A stretch of 64,000 nt of DNA from BQJU01 sp965229635 (lineage in GTDB: Bacteria > Bacteroidota > Bacteroidia > Chitinophagales > Saprospiraceae): the NCBI GenBank assembly GCA_965229635.1, contig OZ245894.1, positions 5,518,001 through 5,582,000 on the forward strand, read 5' to 3'. Both the position numbers and the translations under genes were made by a program. Positions 48,559 to 57,499 of the stretch are shown here, piece by piece. The notes below the pieces were generated by a model that worked only from the letters and a program-made list of their open reading frames with translations, was not told where the DNA came from and ran no database searches. Position 1 is the first letter of the stretch, and the number at the start of each line of letters is the position of its first letter.

Positions 48559-51500
48559 TTATTCTTCTTCCTCTCTTTTAGTGTCGATTTCCTGTAGTAA
48601 TTGGTGTAGGGCCTGATTGGGATTTTTCCACCAGAGTACCGACCAAATCGGTATAATGCGGTATCCCTGCTTTTGGAGGCGCTGTCGTTGCTGGTATTCC
48701 CAAAGGAGGTGGGGCCCCGAAGCACGCGAGAGAAATCCATCGGGAAGTAGCAATAATTTCTCAGAAATACCGGGCACCCTCTGAAAGACGATTGGGAGTA
48801 CCACCTCTCCTACTTTCTGGTCAACTGAATATGGCTGATTCCAGCCACTTTCATGTAATCGCCTGATGACTTCCAGTGAAAAATGGGCCTGTCGCGATGG
48901 CGGGGCAGGAAGCCACTGCTCTTGCATCTTCTGCCTGTGTTGGTTGGCCGTCTCAGTGTCCGATCTGCCCAAAAACCCAGAGGCATCGACTAGAAAATTG
49001 GCCAGTAGATTCATGCCGGTGCGCTCTTGACGGTGTACCACATCCGCTAAGAAGTCGAGTGGCAGAGAATTCATCAGGATGAGCTGTTGGGTAGCCCGAC
49101 CCAGCATCAGTTGAATTTGTGCCAGTCCTTCCTTGGTATTCAATGCCTTCAGCTGACCACTGATTTTTCCTTTGGTATCGGTTTGACCATAACAGATGGA
49201 AGTTACCAAAATATCAAAATGCTGTCCGGTTAGTTCTGAAAGATGAAATACTCCCAAACCGTTGCGTTCAAGTTGTTGAACCATTTCGATGCCGGTCAAT
49301 CGCTGCCGTTTGATGCGTAATAAGTATTCGGATAGCAAGTTGCGCTGCTCCTTGGTAAAACAAACGATGCCCACTTTGGGATAAGTGCGCTGCGGCGTTT
49401 TTTCAATGCGGTTGAGCAGCTGTAGAATGGCCTGAATTTCTTCTTCGTTAGTCCCGGTAGCGACTTCAAAACGCCCATTGACCTGTTCGATTTGAATGCC
49501 TTCCCTAGTTTGAACAGCCGTTTGCCAAAGTAACCCGGGGCGTTGTTGATGCAAATTATGTAGAGGCAACCTGGCAAAACCATTTTCGTGCAGGAAAGTA
49601 ACCAAGCCCTGCCTGGTGGGTATTAATAAATTGCGGTCATAAAACAGTACCTGCCGCACTCCTTTACCAAAAAACTTGCTTCCCTCATTTACCGATAAAG
49701 TTTGTCCTTCATCCACCAAAACAGCATCAAATACTGGCTTTTTGGCATTAAAATATTGAGCTGCATACTGAGGAGTGGTCAATATGACCGGCAGCAGGGA
49801 TGCCACCCAATGCCCACCTTTATCCAAAATGCGATGCAAATCCGATGAATCTATCGGGCGCTTTTTGTCAAAGATGGCGTCGTACCATTTTTTATGTTCT
49901 TTCTTGAGGTTCTTTAAAGTCTTTTCGCGGTTGGCTTCCCAAAACTGATCAATAGCCGGTTGCAGCATTTTTTCTAATTGCCCGTAGGTATTGACGTACT
50001 TTTCCAAAGGCAAATCTCGAATCGGTAGAATGGGTTCGTAGGCATTTGACAAAATTTGATTGTAATACCAGCTTTTAAAAGCCGCCAACCAGTCATCGGG
50101 CTTGATTTTTGCCAGCGCACGCACTACCCTTCGGGACACTTCCGAAAGGGAGAACCAATTGTGTTGCCAATCGTAGAAAGTGGGATAGTCCCGTAGATGA
50201 AAACGGGTTTCTTCCAGTTTTTCAATGATTTCCTCCAGGAAGCGCTGCCTGCGCGGAATGGTCAGCATTTTGCGTTCCATTGGCAACTGGTAGAGCCCCG
50301 AGCCATTTAGTTCCTCCACCAGCAAATCGAGGTTGAGCTCAAGGCTTTGCACCTTATCTTCCATCTTCAATTCAGGCAATACGGTTTTATAGCTCAGGCG
50401 CATCATTTCTTCCTGCAAATGATCCGGTAGTCCTGTCCACCACTGATCCAATTGTTGATTGAAGTCATCCAACACATTACCCAGCTGCTCTAGCCGCTGC
50501 TGCTCAGCCGGAAAGGAAAATTCAAAGTAATTACTCCGCTTATACCGACGTACCAATTCTCGGTATTCGCCAGCGATATCCTCCTTGGCCGTCAGAGCCT
50601 CCCGAAATTTTCCGGCAAAAAGGCCATATAGTTTTAATGTATTTTTGCCGGAGTTCAGCACGTCACTGTCATACCTGTTTTGGTAATCCCGAATTTTGTC
50701 TTCCACCTTTTCGAGTTGCTCCCTGACCTCCCTGTAATAGCTGCCATAATGATCCATCAGCCGCTCGGCATATTGATTGCGCAAGGTGAGGTACTGATGT
50801 TGCTGCTGGTTGGTCTTTTCCAGAAAAGAGGCTACCTGTGTTTCAATAAAAGCCAAACCTTCTTCTTCAGAATTGTGGATGAAAATTCCGGAATTCAGGC
50901 TCTGCAAGGGATGGCTCAACGCGTTGATTTTGCCAAATAGCCTCTGACAACTTTCAATTGCCCGGCTCACCTCTTCGAGTTCATTTCGGCTGTACCGAAA
51001 ATCGGAGGCATTGAGTTGGCCATGTAGCAATTCCTTGCCTTCCTGGCGGTTGGCTTCCAGGTACAAACCTACGGTTTGCGTCCAGTTTTCAGCTTCGAAT
51101 ATTTCCCGCCGGAGTGCTGCATAACACTCGTCCAGTTTTTGCTGTTCCCGCGAAAGTCGATCCTCCAGCGCTTTGAATTGCCCAATGTCAGGAATATCCT
51201 TTTTTAAAGGCTTTTGCTTTCCCCTTAGCAATTCGCCCATTACCGGCAGATCTGCCACCTTATCTTGCAGGAGAAAGCTGTAATCGCCCACACCCAGAGC
51301 ATACAATTGCTCCTGAATTTGCCGTAAGGCCCCCAAACTCTCCGCTACAACCAATGTTTTTTTGCCGTTGGCCAGGGCATTGGTCACCAAATGGGTTAAC
51401 AAATGGCTTTTACCGGTGGCACTACGGCCTTCCACGAGCGTAAGTTCATTGCGCTCAAAATGGCGCACCACACTTGCCTGCCAGGGATCTAGGGGTAGCA

Positions 51501-52242
51501 GGCCAAGTCGGTGTCCCCAGGGCAATACCGCCTCGGGGCTATCCCACTCAGCAATCTTCGCCACCAGTGAAGCAGGAAAATAAGTCCCAATCACCCCCGA
51601 CCAGCAAATTGCGCTGTCCTCAGCCAGGCAAGTCAGGTCCGTAGGTTCAGGAAATGGCGATAACGCCGGGTAGCTGGCTGTGGTATCGATCCCCAGACGA
51701 ATGGCCAATTCATTACAAAAACGGGTCAGAGATTGGGCATCCAGTAAAGTGGGAATACCAAGGGTGGCAGCCTGTTCGTTAGCTTCAGATTCTTGCAACC
51801 AGGATTCAATGAATGGGTTAAACCGAACGCTACCGGCCTGGCTTTCCAGGTTCCAGGTATCCACGCCTCTGGCGGCAGGTTCTACCTGAAGCGGCCACAA
51901 AAAGATTGGCGCAACGACCATCTGTCCATCGTACTGCGTGATTAATAAGGGAAATCCGAGATGCACGGGGCCTACACCGGTGTTTTTTCCGGCATTGCGA
52001 TTTTCAAAAAAGTAGTGCAGAAAAGATTGGTGTGCATGAAAATCCGCCTTTACCTCCCGTTGCCAGGGCTGTAGCTTGAGTAGGGCCTCAATAAGTTGAT
52101 AGGCCAGATCAGGCTCCAGATCGTTGAGGCGAGTGAGATCCAGCCGGTCAAAATTATTGGGCAGGGCCTGATGGTAAATGGAATGGCTTCCCAAAAAAGT
52201 ATTTCGCAAAAAAGATGTTTTATTGCTTGGCTCTTCAATCAT
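48559..52242 (-). CDS. SF1 DNA/RNA helicase with C-terminal restriction-endonuclease-like domain
   Basis: This 1227-residue protein has an N-terminal domain of about 250 residues (DUF4011-like appearance), Walker A VEGRSATGKS near residue 278, a long coiled-coil insert (about 340-640), Walker B VLVDEGQTLSV near residue 845, and SF1 motifs toward the end (VGIVCFTKEQRNLLSEYL, LVTSICYGQ). The last ~80 residues follow the MTES_1575-type nuclease plan: LLLLPDGFLSRASG, then WEYQQRQRLQKQGYRIIPIWS, matching the ECDG-x-RDRxR-RIWSTDW layout. The glutamate of the active site appears replaced (LLPDG). Helicase-nuclease fusions of this kind are often in phage defence, and no cognate gene is adjacent. Confidence 0.75.
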   Translation of the reverse strand: MIEEPSNKTSFLRNTFLGSHSIYHQALPNNFDRLDLTRLNDLEPDLAYQLIEALLKLQPWQREVKADFHAHQSFLHYFFENRNAGKNTGVGPVHLGFPLLITQYDGQMVVAPIFLWPLQVEPAARGVDTWNLESQAGSVRFNPFIESWLQESEANEQAATLGIPTLLDAQSLTRFCNELAIRLGIDTTASYPALSPFPEPTDLTCLAEDSAICWSGVIGTYFPASLVAKIAEWDSPEAVLPWGHRLGLLPLDPWQASVVRHFERNELTLVEGRSATGKSHLLTHLVTNALANGKKTLVVAESLGALRQIQEQLYALGVGDYSFLLQDKVADLPVMGELLRGKQKPLKKDIPDIGQFKALEDRLSREQQKLDECYAALRREIFEAENWTQTVGLYLEANRQEGKELLHGQLNASDFRYSRNELEEVSRAIESCQRLFGKINALSHPLQSLNSGIFIHNSEEEGLAFIETQVASFLEKTNQQQHQYLTLRNQYAERLMDHYGSYYREVREQLEKVEDKIRDYQNRYDSDVLNSGKNTLKLYGLFAGKFREALTAKEDIAGEYRELVRRYKRSNYFEFSFPAEQQRLEQLGNVLDDFNQQLDQWWTGLPDHLQEEMMRLSYKTVLPELKMEDKVQSLELNLDLLVEELNGSGLYQLPMERKMLTIPRRQRFLEEIIEKLEETRFHLRDYPTFYDWQHNWFSLSEVSRRVVRALAKIKPDDWLAAFKSWYYNQILSNAYEPILPIRDLPLEKYVNTYGQLEKMLQPAIDQFWEANREKTLKNLKKEHKKWYDAIFDKKRPIDSSDLHRILDKGGHWVASLLPVILTTPQYAAQYFNAKKPVFDAVLVDEGQTLSVNEGSKFFGKGVRQVLFYDRNLLIPTRQGLVTFLHENGFARLPLHNLHQQRPGLLWQTAVQTREGIQIEQVNGRFEVATGTNEEEIQAILQLLNRIEKTPQRTYPKVGIVCFTKEQRNLLSEYLLRIKRQRLTGIEMVQQLERNGLGVFHLSELTGQHFDILVTSICYGQTDTKGKISGQLKALNTKEGLAQIQLMLGRATQQLILMNSLPLDFLADVVHRQERTGMNLLANFLVDASGFLGRSDTETANQHRQKMQEQWLPAPPSRQAHFSLEVIRRLHESGWNQPYSVDQKVGEVVLPIVFQRVPGISEKLLLLPDGFLSRASGPHLLWEYQQRQRLQKQGYRIIPIWSVLWWKNPNQALHQLLQEIDTKREEEE

Positions 52243-52396
52243 TGCGCCACCGATTTATTTGACTATTGTTTCACCAGCAGGTTTGGTAAAACAGGGGTTT
52301 TTGTAACTTGTGCTCTCGAACACCGAGTGTCCAAATATACCGAATTAAACCAGACTTCATTCCCATTTGGTAAAACATTTGCAAAACTATTGATCA

Positions 52397-53119
52397 ATGA
52401 ATCCACAAATTGCAGTTGTGCTTACCGATGTCCATCAAAAAATTCTGTGGGCAAATGATCGGTTTATGAATATGACCGGTTACTCTCTCGCAGAAATGCA
52501 CGGAAAAAAACCGGGAAGGCTCCTGCAAGGCCCCGATACGGAAGAACAGGAAGTGCTGCGGATTAGGCAGGCACTACAGCTGGGCATTCCCATTGAAGGG
52601 GCGCTCACGAACTATCGAAAAAATGGTGAAAAATACCTTTGCAAAATTGCCATCCATCCAATCTTTGATGAAGAACAACAGCTGACACATTTCATTGCTT
52701 TTGAAGAAGATTTGTCAACAACAGTTGCAGTAAGCCTAGACCAGCATCCCCGCTACCAGACCAGCAGTCTAAAAGGCATTGCAGAAATCAGGCTTTACAA
52801 AAAACTAAAGGAACTGGTAGAAAATAATAGGCTATACCTGGATCCCAACCTTTCCTTACGGAAAACGGCGGAGCGGTTGGAGACCAATACAAAATATCTC
52901 TCTCAGGTGGTCAATCATTATTCCGGACACAACTTTCAATATTTCATTAATTGCTATCGTATCAATGAGGTAAAAAAAATAATCCGGAACAATGATTTCC
53001 AACACCTGACACTGTATGGAATTGCCCTGCAATGCGGCTTCAAGAACAAGTCCACTTTTTACAAAGTGTTCAAGGAAATTACCGGGCTGACTCCTAAAGC
53101 TTATTTGGAGAACGACTAA
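52397..53119 (+). CDS. LOV-like PAS domain / AraC-type DNA-binding regulator
   Basis: The 240-residue regulator has an N-terminal PAS domain (1-110) of LOV type: ILWANDRFMNMTGYS, then the LOV loop GKKPGRLLQGPDTE, then NYRKNGEKYLCKIAIHPI. In photoactive LOV domains the loop has a cysteine (NCRFLQ) that forms the flavin adduct; here that position is Gly40. The C-terminal ~100 residues are an AraC-family HTH (LRKTAERLETNTKYLSQVVN, ALQCGFKNKSTFYKVFKEI). It is a cytoplasmic one-component regulator, with signal and targets unknown. It is divergent from the helicase and convergent with the YwqK lipoprotein (4-bp overlap of stops). Confidence 0.85.
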   Translation: MNPQIAVVLTDVHQKILWANDRFMNMTGYSLAEMHGKKPGRLLQGPDTEEQEVLRIRQALQLGIPIEGALTNYRKNGEKYLCKIAIHPIFDEEQQLTHFIAFEEDLSTTVAVSLDQHPRYQTSSLKGIAEIRLYKKLKELVENNRLYLDPNLSLRKTAERLETNTKYLSQVVNHYSGHNFQYFINCYRINEVKKIIRNNDFQHLTLYGIALQCGFKNKSTFYKVFKEITGLTPKAYLEND

Positions 53120-53769
53120 TTTGACGCTTCCGGCTTGTGTGGTTCTACAATACCGCCCCCCACTTTTTCGCCATATTTATATTCGTATTCCAGGGTTATT
53201 TCTCCCTCTTCGTTGTAAAAGCGGTATGGACCGTGCTGTTTGCCCTGAAGGTAGTGAATTTCCTTTTGCAATGAACCGTCCTTCAGAAAGTACTCCTTGT
53301 AGACACCATCCAGTTGACCTGCCTTATATTGTGCCTCAGCAGTAGGACGGCCGAATTTGTATTTGCCCCAAGCCCCGTCGAGTTGGTTATTGACATAATA
53401 AGCCGACAGCTCAATCTGACCTCTTTCGTTCATTTCATAATAAGGACCATTGTATTGGCCATTGAGGTAAGTAATGATTTTGTTGGGAAATTTAAATGGG
53501 CGCTTTTCAAAGATCAACCAGGTACCGGTTTTCACCCCATTGTCCAGAAATCCTTTTTCGACAATATTCCCGCTGTTGTTGTGCTTGATGGCTACCACAA
53601 CGTCAGAACCTGGAATCGCTTCGGTTTCGTATTGATCGTTATTTTCTTCCGTACCAGCAGCAGCTTCCGATGTTTCGGCATTGGTTGCGGTAGTAGTGGC
53701 AGGTCCCTCCCCCGAGTTGCACGCACTTAATGTCAGTAGTAAAATAAAACTGTACAACCAGTTTTTCAT
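53116..53769 (-). CDS. MORN/YwqK-type repeat lipoprotein
   Basis: The 217-residue protein is a lipoprotein (LYSFILLLTLSAC) with a low-complexity acidic Thr/Glu/Ala linker. It is followed by five or six MORN-like repeats, such as YLNGQYNGPYYEMNERGQIE and YLQGKQHGPYRFYNEEG. Databases often label this family as YwqK-type antitoxin, but no toxin gene is adjacent and it has an export signal, so a periplasmic or surface role is more likely. Conserved in the Bacteroidetes. Function not established. Confidence 0.75.
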   Translation of the reverse strand: MKNWLYSFILLLTLSACNSGEGPATTTATNAETSEAAAGTEENNDQYETEAIPGSDVVVAIKHNNSGNIVEKGFLDNGVKTGTWLIFEKRPFKFPNKIITYLNGQYNGPYYEMNERGQIELSAYYVNNQLDGAWGKYKFGRPTAEAQYKAGQLDGVYKEYFLKDGSLQKEIHYLQGKQHGPYRFYNEEGEITLEYEYKYGEKVGGGIVEPHKPEASN

Positions 53770-53949
53770 GATATTTTAGTTTTTGATTTTGTAAGTATCT
53801 CCGGTCAAAAATATCGTATATTCAAAAACTTTTGATCGGAGGTTTATTCCTACGGCAAATCTATAGAATTAGCGGTTTAATCAAACGGATACGCCAGAAT
53901 TTTAACCCTTTCTTAAAAGCATAAAAATTAGTGGTGCAGGATTTTTTTT

Positions 53950-53957
53950 TAATTTTG
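53950..53957 (+). promoter_or_regulatory. -7 box (TAATTTTG) of the gldAFG genes
   Basis: Exact TAnnTTTG match 88 bp before the gldA start; the 276-bp gap 53770-54045 holds no other gene. Confidence 0.5.
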
Positions 53958-54045
53958 CCCACCCATAGATATAATTATCGTGCACCTAATTTCTCATTTG
54001 CAGTCCAAACGCTGGTCTTCAAATGAGCACCAAAGACTTCAATAA

Positions 54046-54969
54046 ATGGATATCAAAATTCAGAACCTTAGCAAGAGCTATGGATTTCAGAAAGCTGTTG
54101 ATCACATTTCGTTTGAGGTTAAAACCGGAGAAATCCTTGGTTTCTTAGGGCCGAATGGAGCAGGAAAGACCACCACGATGAAGATGATTACCAATTACAT
54201 CGACATTGATGAGGGGGACATACTCATCGGAGGACGCTCCGTTACGACCGGGGAACTCAAAAGACACATCGGTTACCTTCCCGAACACAATCCGCTTTAC
54301 CACGACATGCCGGTTATCGATTACCTCGAATTTTGCGCCGCCCTGCAAGGGGTCACTAAGGCCGATGTCAACCACCGCGTACGCGAAATGGTCCGTTTGT
54401 GTGGACTGGATATTGAAAAGCACAAACGAATTCGCGAGTTGTCGAAGGGCTTTCGCCAAAGAGTTGGCCTCGCACAAGCCATGATCCACGATCCGGAAAT
54501 TCTCATTCTGGACGAGCCAACTACCGGCCTCGATCCCAACCAGATTGTGGAAATACGGGCGCTTATCCGCAAATTGGGTAAGGAGAAGACGGTTATCCTC
54601 AGCACTCACATCCTGCCGGAGGTGGAAGCCACCTGCGACCGCATACTGATCATCGATCGTGGAAAGATTGTGGCTGATGGCACCTCGGAAACGCTACGCA
54701 AGCAAGCTCAGGGGCAGCAGGTGTTGCATGTGCGCATCGAAGAGGCCGACACTGAATTGATCTTCAATGAATTGAAAACACTTGACACGGTAGCCCTGGT
54801 CGATATTCTGGATACCGAAAATGGCCGGTTTGAGATTCAGAGTTTACCGGAACAAACTTCCAATAAAGCAGTTTTTGAGCTTTGCGTCCGGAAGAAATGG
54901 CTACTCAGCGAGATGATTCCGTTTGAAACCAAGCTGGAAGATATTTTCCGCGACCTGACCATGAACTAA
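54046..54969 (+). CDS. gldA: ABC transporter ATP-binding protein GldA
   Basis: The 307-residue protein has all ABC motifs: Walker A FLGPNGAGKTTTMKMI, Q-loop YLPEHNPLY, signature LSKGFRQRVGLAQAM, Walker B ILILDEPTTGLDP, and the H-loop STHILPEVEAT. The C-terminal ~80 residues are the GldA-type tail (EEADTELIFNELKTLD). In the gliding Bacteroidetes GldA partners with GldF and GldG to form an ABC transporter needed for gliding motility, which in some species is coupled to the type IX secretion system. The next two genes on the strand are GldF-like and GldG-like, supporting the name. Confidence 0.85.
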   Translation: MDIKIQNLSKSYGFQKAVDHISFEVKTGEILGFLGPNGAGKTTTMKMITNYIDIDEGDILIGGRSVTTGELKRHIGYLPEHNPLYHDMPVIDYLEFCAALQGVTKADVNHRVREMVRLCGLDIEKHKRIRELSKGFRQRVGLAQAMIHDPEILILDEPTTGLDPNQIVEIRALIRKLGKEKTVILSTHILPEVEATCDRILIIDRGKIVADGTSETLRKQAQGQQVLHVRIEEADTELIFNELKTLDTVALVDILDTENGRFEIQSLPEQTSNKAVFELCVRKKWLLSEMIPFETKLEDIFRDLTMN

Positions 54970-54985
54970 ATCTTTTAATTGCGAC

Positions 54986-54997
54986 CTCCTTCGGGAG
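54986..54997 (+). other. CTCC-TTCG-GGAG hairpin between gldA and gldF
   Basis: A 4-bp stem with the very stable TTCG loop lies in the 52-bp gap. No T-run follows. It may modulate mRNA decay or the level of GldF and GldG relative to GldA. Confidence 0.35.
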
Positions 54998-55021
54998 CTA
55001 CCGCGCTAAACCGCTACAATT

Positions 55022-55738
55022 ATGAATCCGATCTGGGTCATTGCCAGGCGAGAGCTTGGTTCCTACTTCGATTCGCTTATTGCCTATATCATTCTGATTG
55101 CTTTTCTGGCTTTCAGTGGTTTTTTCACCTGGCTTTACGGCACCGATGTATTTCTGCGCAAGCAGGCCGATCTACAGGTATTTTTTGCCGTAGCCCGCTG
55201 GACCCTGTTCATCTTTATCCCGGCCATTACGATGCGCCAATTGTCGGAAGAACGCAAGACCGGCACCATTGAGCTACTGCTAACCAAGGACGTAACCGAC
55301 AGGCAGGTCGTAATGGGTAAATTCCTTTCCTGTTTCTTGATGGTCTGTATTGCCCTGGCCTTTACCATTCCTTATTACATTACAGTGGCTCAGTTGGGCA
55401 ATATTGATCATGGCGCTACCTTATCGGGCTACCTGGGACTGTTATTGCTCAGTGCGGCTTACATCGGCATTGGATTATTCGCCAGTAGTATTACCAGCAA
55501 TCAGATTGTGGCGTTTTTACTGGCCATTTTTATCAGCATTTTCTTCCAGTGGATTTTCGACATTCTGGCTACAGGCATGACCGGCTTTTGGGGAGAAATG
55601 CTGGCTTATTTGAGCCTGTCACGCCATTTCGATTCCATCGCCCGGGGCGTGATTGACAGTAAGGATATCATTTATTTTCTTTCCATTACCATTTTGGGCT
55701 TGTTTCTGGCCGAACTGAACATTTCCAGACGGTCGTAA
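55022..55738 (+). CDS. gldF: ABC transporter permease GldF
   Basis: The 238-residue protein has six membrane helices and the ABC-2 permease plan. It starts MNPIWVIARRELGSYFDS, followed by LIAYIILIAFLAFSGFFTWLY, the RQLSEERKTGTIELLLTKDV segment (the conserved coupling loop of gliding permeases), and several helices. Length equals GldF of Flavobacterium. Inner membrane, forming the pore with GldA. The gene order gldA-gldF-gldG is that of known gliding clusters. Confidence 0.85.
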   Translation: MNPIWVIARRELGSYFDSLIAYIILIAFLAFSGFFTWLYGTDVFLRKQADLQVFFAVARWTLFIFIPAITMRQLSEERKTGTIELLLTKDVTDRQVVMGKFLSCFLMVCIALAFTIPYYITVAQLGNIDHGATLSGYLGLLLLSAAYIGIGLFASSITSNQIVAFLLAIFISIFFQWIFDILATGMTGFWGEMLAYLSLSRHFDSIARGVIDSKDIIYFLSITILGLFLAELNISRRS

Positions 55739-55771
55739 CGGATGATTTTGTGATTGTAAAATCGTTTTGAA

Positions 55772-57292
55772 ATGAAAAAAAGTCAAGGTATAACCATCAT
55801 ATTACTCGTAGGTATTATTATTGTTTTAAACCTGGTCTCCAAAAACTGGTTTGTCCGCGCCGACCTAACGGAAGGCGGGCAATATTCCTTGAGTCAGGCC
55901 ACCAAAAATATTCTGAAAGACCTGGAGGAACCGGTGACCGTCACGGCCTACTTTTCGCAGAATTTACCGCCCGATCTCAACAAAGGCCGTCAGGAATTGC
56001 AGGATCTTTTGGTGGAATATGCCAATATTTCCAAAGGCAACGTGGATTTTGAGTTTCTGAATCCCGAAACCGACGAAGAGAAACAGGCCGCCGCCCAGGA
56101 AGGCATCCAACCTGTACTGATCAATGTGCGGGAAAAGGACCAGGCCAAACAGCAACAATCCTACATGGGAGCTGTGGTCAAAGTAGGCGAACAGATCGAC
56201 CCTATCCCGCTGATACAGCCCGGCATGGCGCTGGAATACGCGCTGACCACGGCCATCAAAAAAGTATCGGTAAAAGATAAACCCGCAGTGGCTTTTGTGC
56301 AAGGTCACGGCGAAACTTCCCTTTCGGAATTGGGGCAGGCCTACCTGACGCTTAGCATTTTATACGGAGTAGAACAGCTGGACCTCAGCGCCGAGCCCAC
56401 TATCCCGGATCGCTTTCGAGCCGTGGCCATTGTGGCGCCTAAAGACAGCTTCCCACCTGATCATTTGGCCAAGCTCGATGACTTTCTGAGTCGAGGCGGC
56501 AAATTGCTCATTGCCTACAATGCGGTGGATGGCGATCTGCAAAACAGTCAGGGTAATGCGGTGACAACTGGCCTGGAAACATGGTTAAGCAGCAAAGGTG
56601 TGGAAATCCCGTCCAGCTTCCTGATAGACGCGCAATGTGGTTCGGTCAATGTACAGCAAAGACAGGGTTTTATGACCTTTAGCACGCCGGTTCAGTTTCC
56701 CTACCTGCCATTAATTTCGAATTTTACCGACCACCCCGTGACCAAGGGGTTGGAACAGGTATTGTTCCCCTTTGCCAGTCCGGTACAGGCCAATGGCCAA
56801 AGCGATGCCACCTTCACCCCGATTGCCTACAGCTCGGCGCAGGCGGGTACCAATCCGGTGCCGGTCTTTTTTGATGTACAAAAGAAATGGAACAGCGCTG
56901 ACTTTCCGGAAGGAAATATTCCAGTAGCCGGAGTACTGGAAGGCACTTTTGGCGGCAGCCTTCCGGCAAAAATTGTCGTCTTCGGCGACGGTGATTTTGC
57001 TATTGGCAACAACCAATCCCGAGGTGGCCAGACACCTGACAATATCAGCCTGCTAGCCAATGCCGTAGACTGGCTTTCCGACGATACCGGCCTGGTAGAA
57101 CTGCGTACCAAAGGCGTCGCTTCCCGCCCCATCGACCAGGAAATCATGGCGGAAGAAGCCAGCGGCACCCGCAACCTGATCAAATACGCCAACTTTGGTA
57201 TCCCCATTCTGTTGGTGTTGATCTACGGCTTTATCCGCAGCCAGCGGCAGCGGAATTTGAGGTTGAAGCGTAGGGAAGAAAGTTATGCGTAG
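55772..57292 (+). CDS. gldG: Gliding-motility ABC component GldG
   Basis: The 506-residue protein starts with a membrane anchor (GITIILLVGIIIVLNLVS) and has a large periplasmic domain of the GldG type. It includes DLTEGGQYSLSQATKNILKDL and VTVTAYFSQNLPPDLNKG, and an NWFVRADLTE segment next to the anchor. An IFT52/DUF4350-like region follows (FVQGHGETSLSELGQAY, GGKLLIAYNAVDG, ADFPEGNIPVAGVLEGTFGG). A second membrane helix (YANFGIPILLVLIYGFI) is near the C-terminus. It is the third gene of the gliding ABC transporter set. The name rests on gene order and family pattern. Confidence 0.85.
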   Translation: MKKSQGITIILLVGIIIVLNLVSKNWFVRADLTEGGQYSLSQATKNILKDLEEPVTVTAYFSQNLPPDLNKGRQELQDLLVEYANISKGNVDFEFLNPETDEEKQAAAQEGIQPVLINVREKDQAKQQQSYMGAVVKVGEQIDPIPLIQPGMALEYALTTAIKKVSVKDKPAVAFVQGHGETSLSELGQAYLTLSILYGVEQLDLSAEPTIPDRFRAVAIVAPKDSFPPDHLAKLDDFLSRGGKLLIAYNAVDGDLQNSQGNAVTTGLETWLSSKGVEIPSSFLIDAQCGSVNVQQRQGFMTFSTPVQFPYLPLISNFTDHPVTKGLEQVLFPFASPVQANGQSDATFTPIAYSSAQAGTNPVPVFFDVQKKWNSADFPEGNIPVAGVLEGTFGGSLPAKIVVFGDGDFAIGNNQSRGGQTPDNISLLANAVDWLSDDTGLVELRTKGVASRPIDQEIMAEEASGTRNLIKYANFGIPILLVLIYGFIRSQRQRNLRLKRREESYA

Positions 57293-57314
57293 TGGTGGAA
57301 AGAAAATGGCGTTC

Positions 57315-57337
57315 GCGTTGCAAACGCTCACCAGCGA
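57315..57337 (-). repeat. 23-bp repeat shared with the 9245-9439 palindrome cluster
   Basis: The sequence GCGTTGCAAACGCTC-A-CCAGCGA is the reverse complement of 9370-9392 except for one base. It contains the palindrome GCGTT-GCA-AACGC (57315-57327). It lies just after gldG. Confidence 0.6.
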
Positions 57338-57400
57338 GAAATTTATTTCATCGTGAAACAAGGTAAATGAAAATAACGAAGATAAAACAAGCACCGCTCA

Positions 57401-57425
57401 CCTTCCAGGTTAAGAACCTTGAAGG
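57401..57425. repeat. Long hairpin with AAG triloop
   Basis: CCTTCCAGGTT and AACCTTGAAGG pair over 11 positions (one mismatch) around a 3-nt loop, in the 207-bp gap between gldG and the TPR gene. No U-tract follows. Confidence 0.5.
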
Positions 57426-57466
57426 AGGCTGCCACCGCCTCTATTGCATGTTATATTAAGTTTACC

Positions 57467-57474
57467 TAAATTTG
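57467..57474 (+). promoter_or_regulatory. -7 box (TAAATTTG) of the TPR gene
   Basis: Exact TAnnTTTG match 25 bp before the start at 57500. Confidence 0.5.
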
Positions 57475-57499
57475 TCAGCTAGTACCAGTACAGCGGGAT

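Noticed and set aside
53116..53769. YwqK-type antitoxin of a toxin-antitoxin pair
   Set aside because: It is an exported MORN-repeat lipoprotein with no toxin gene beside it.
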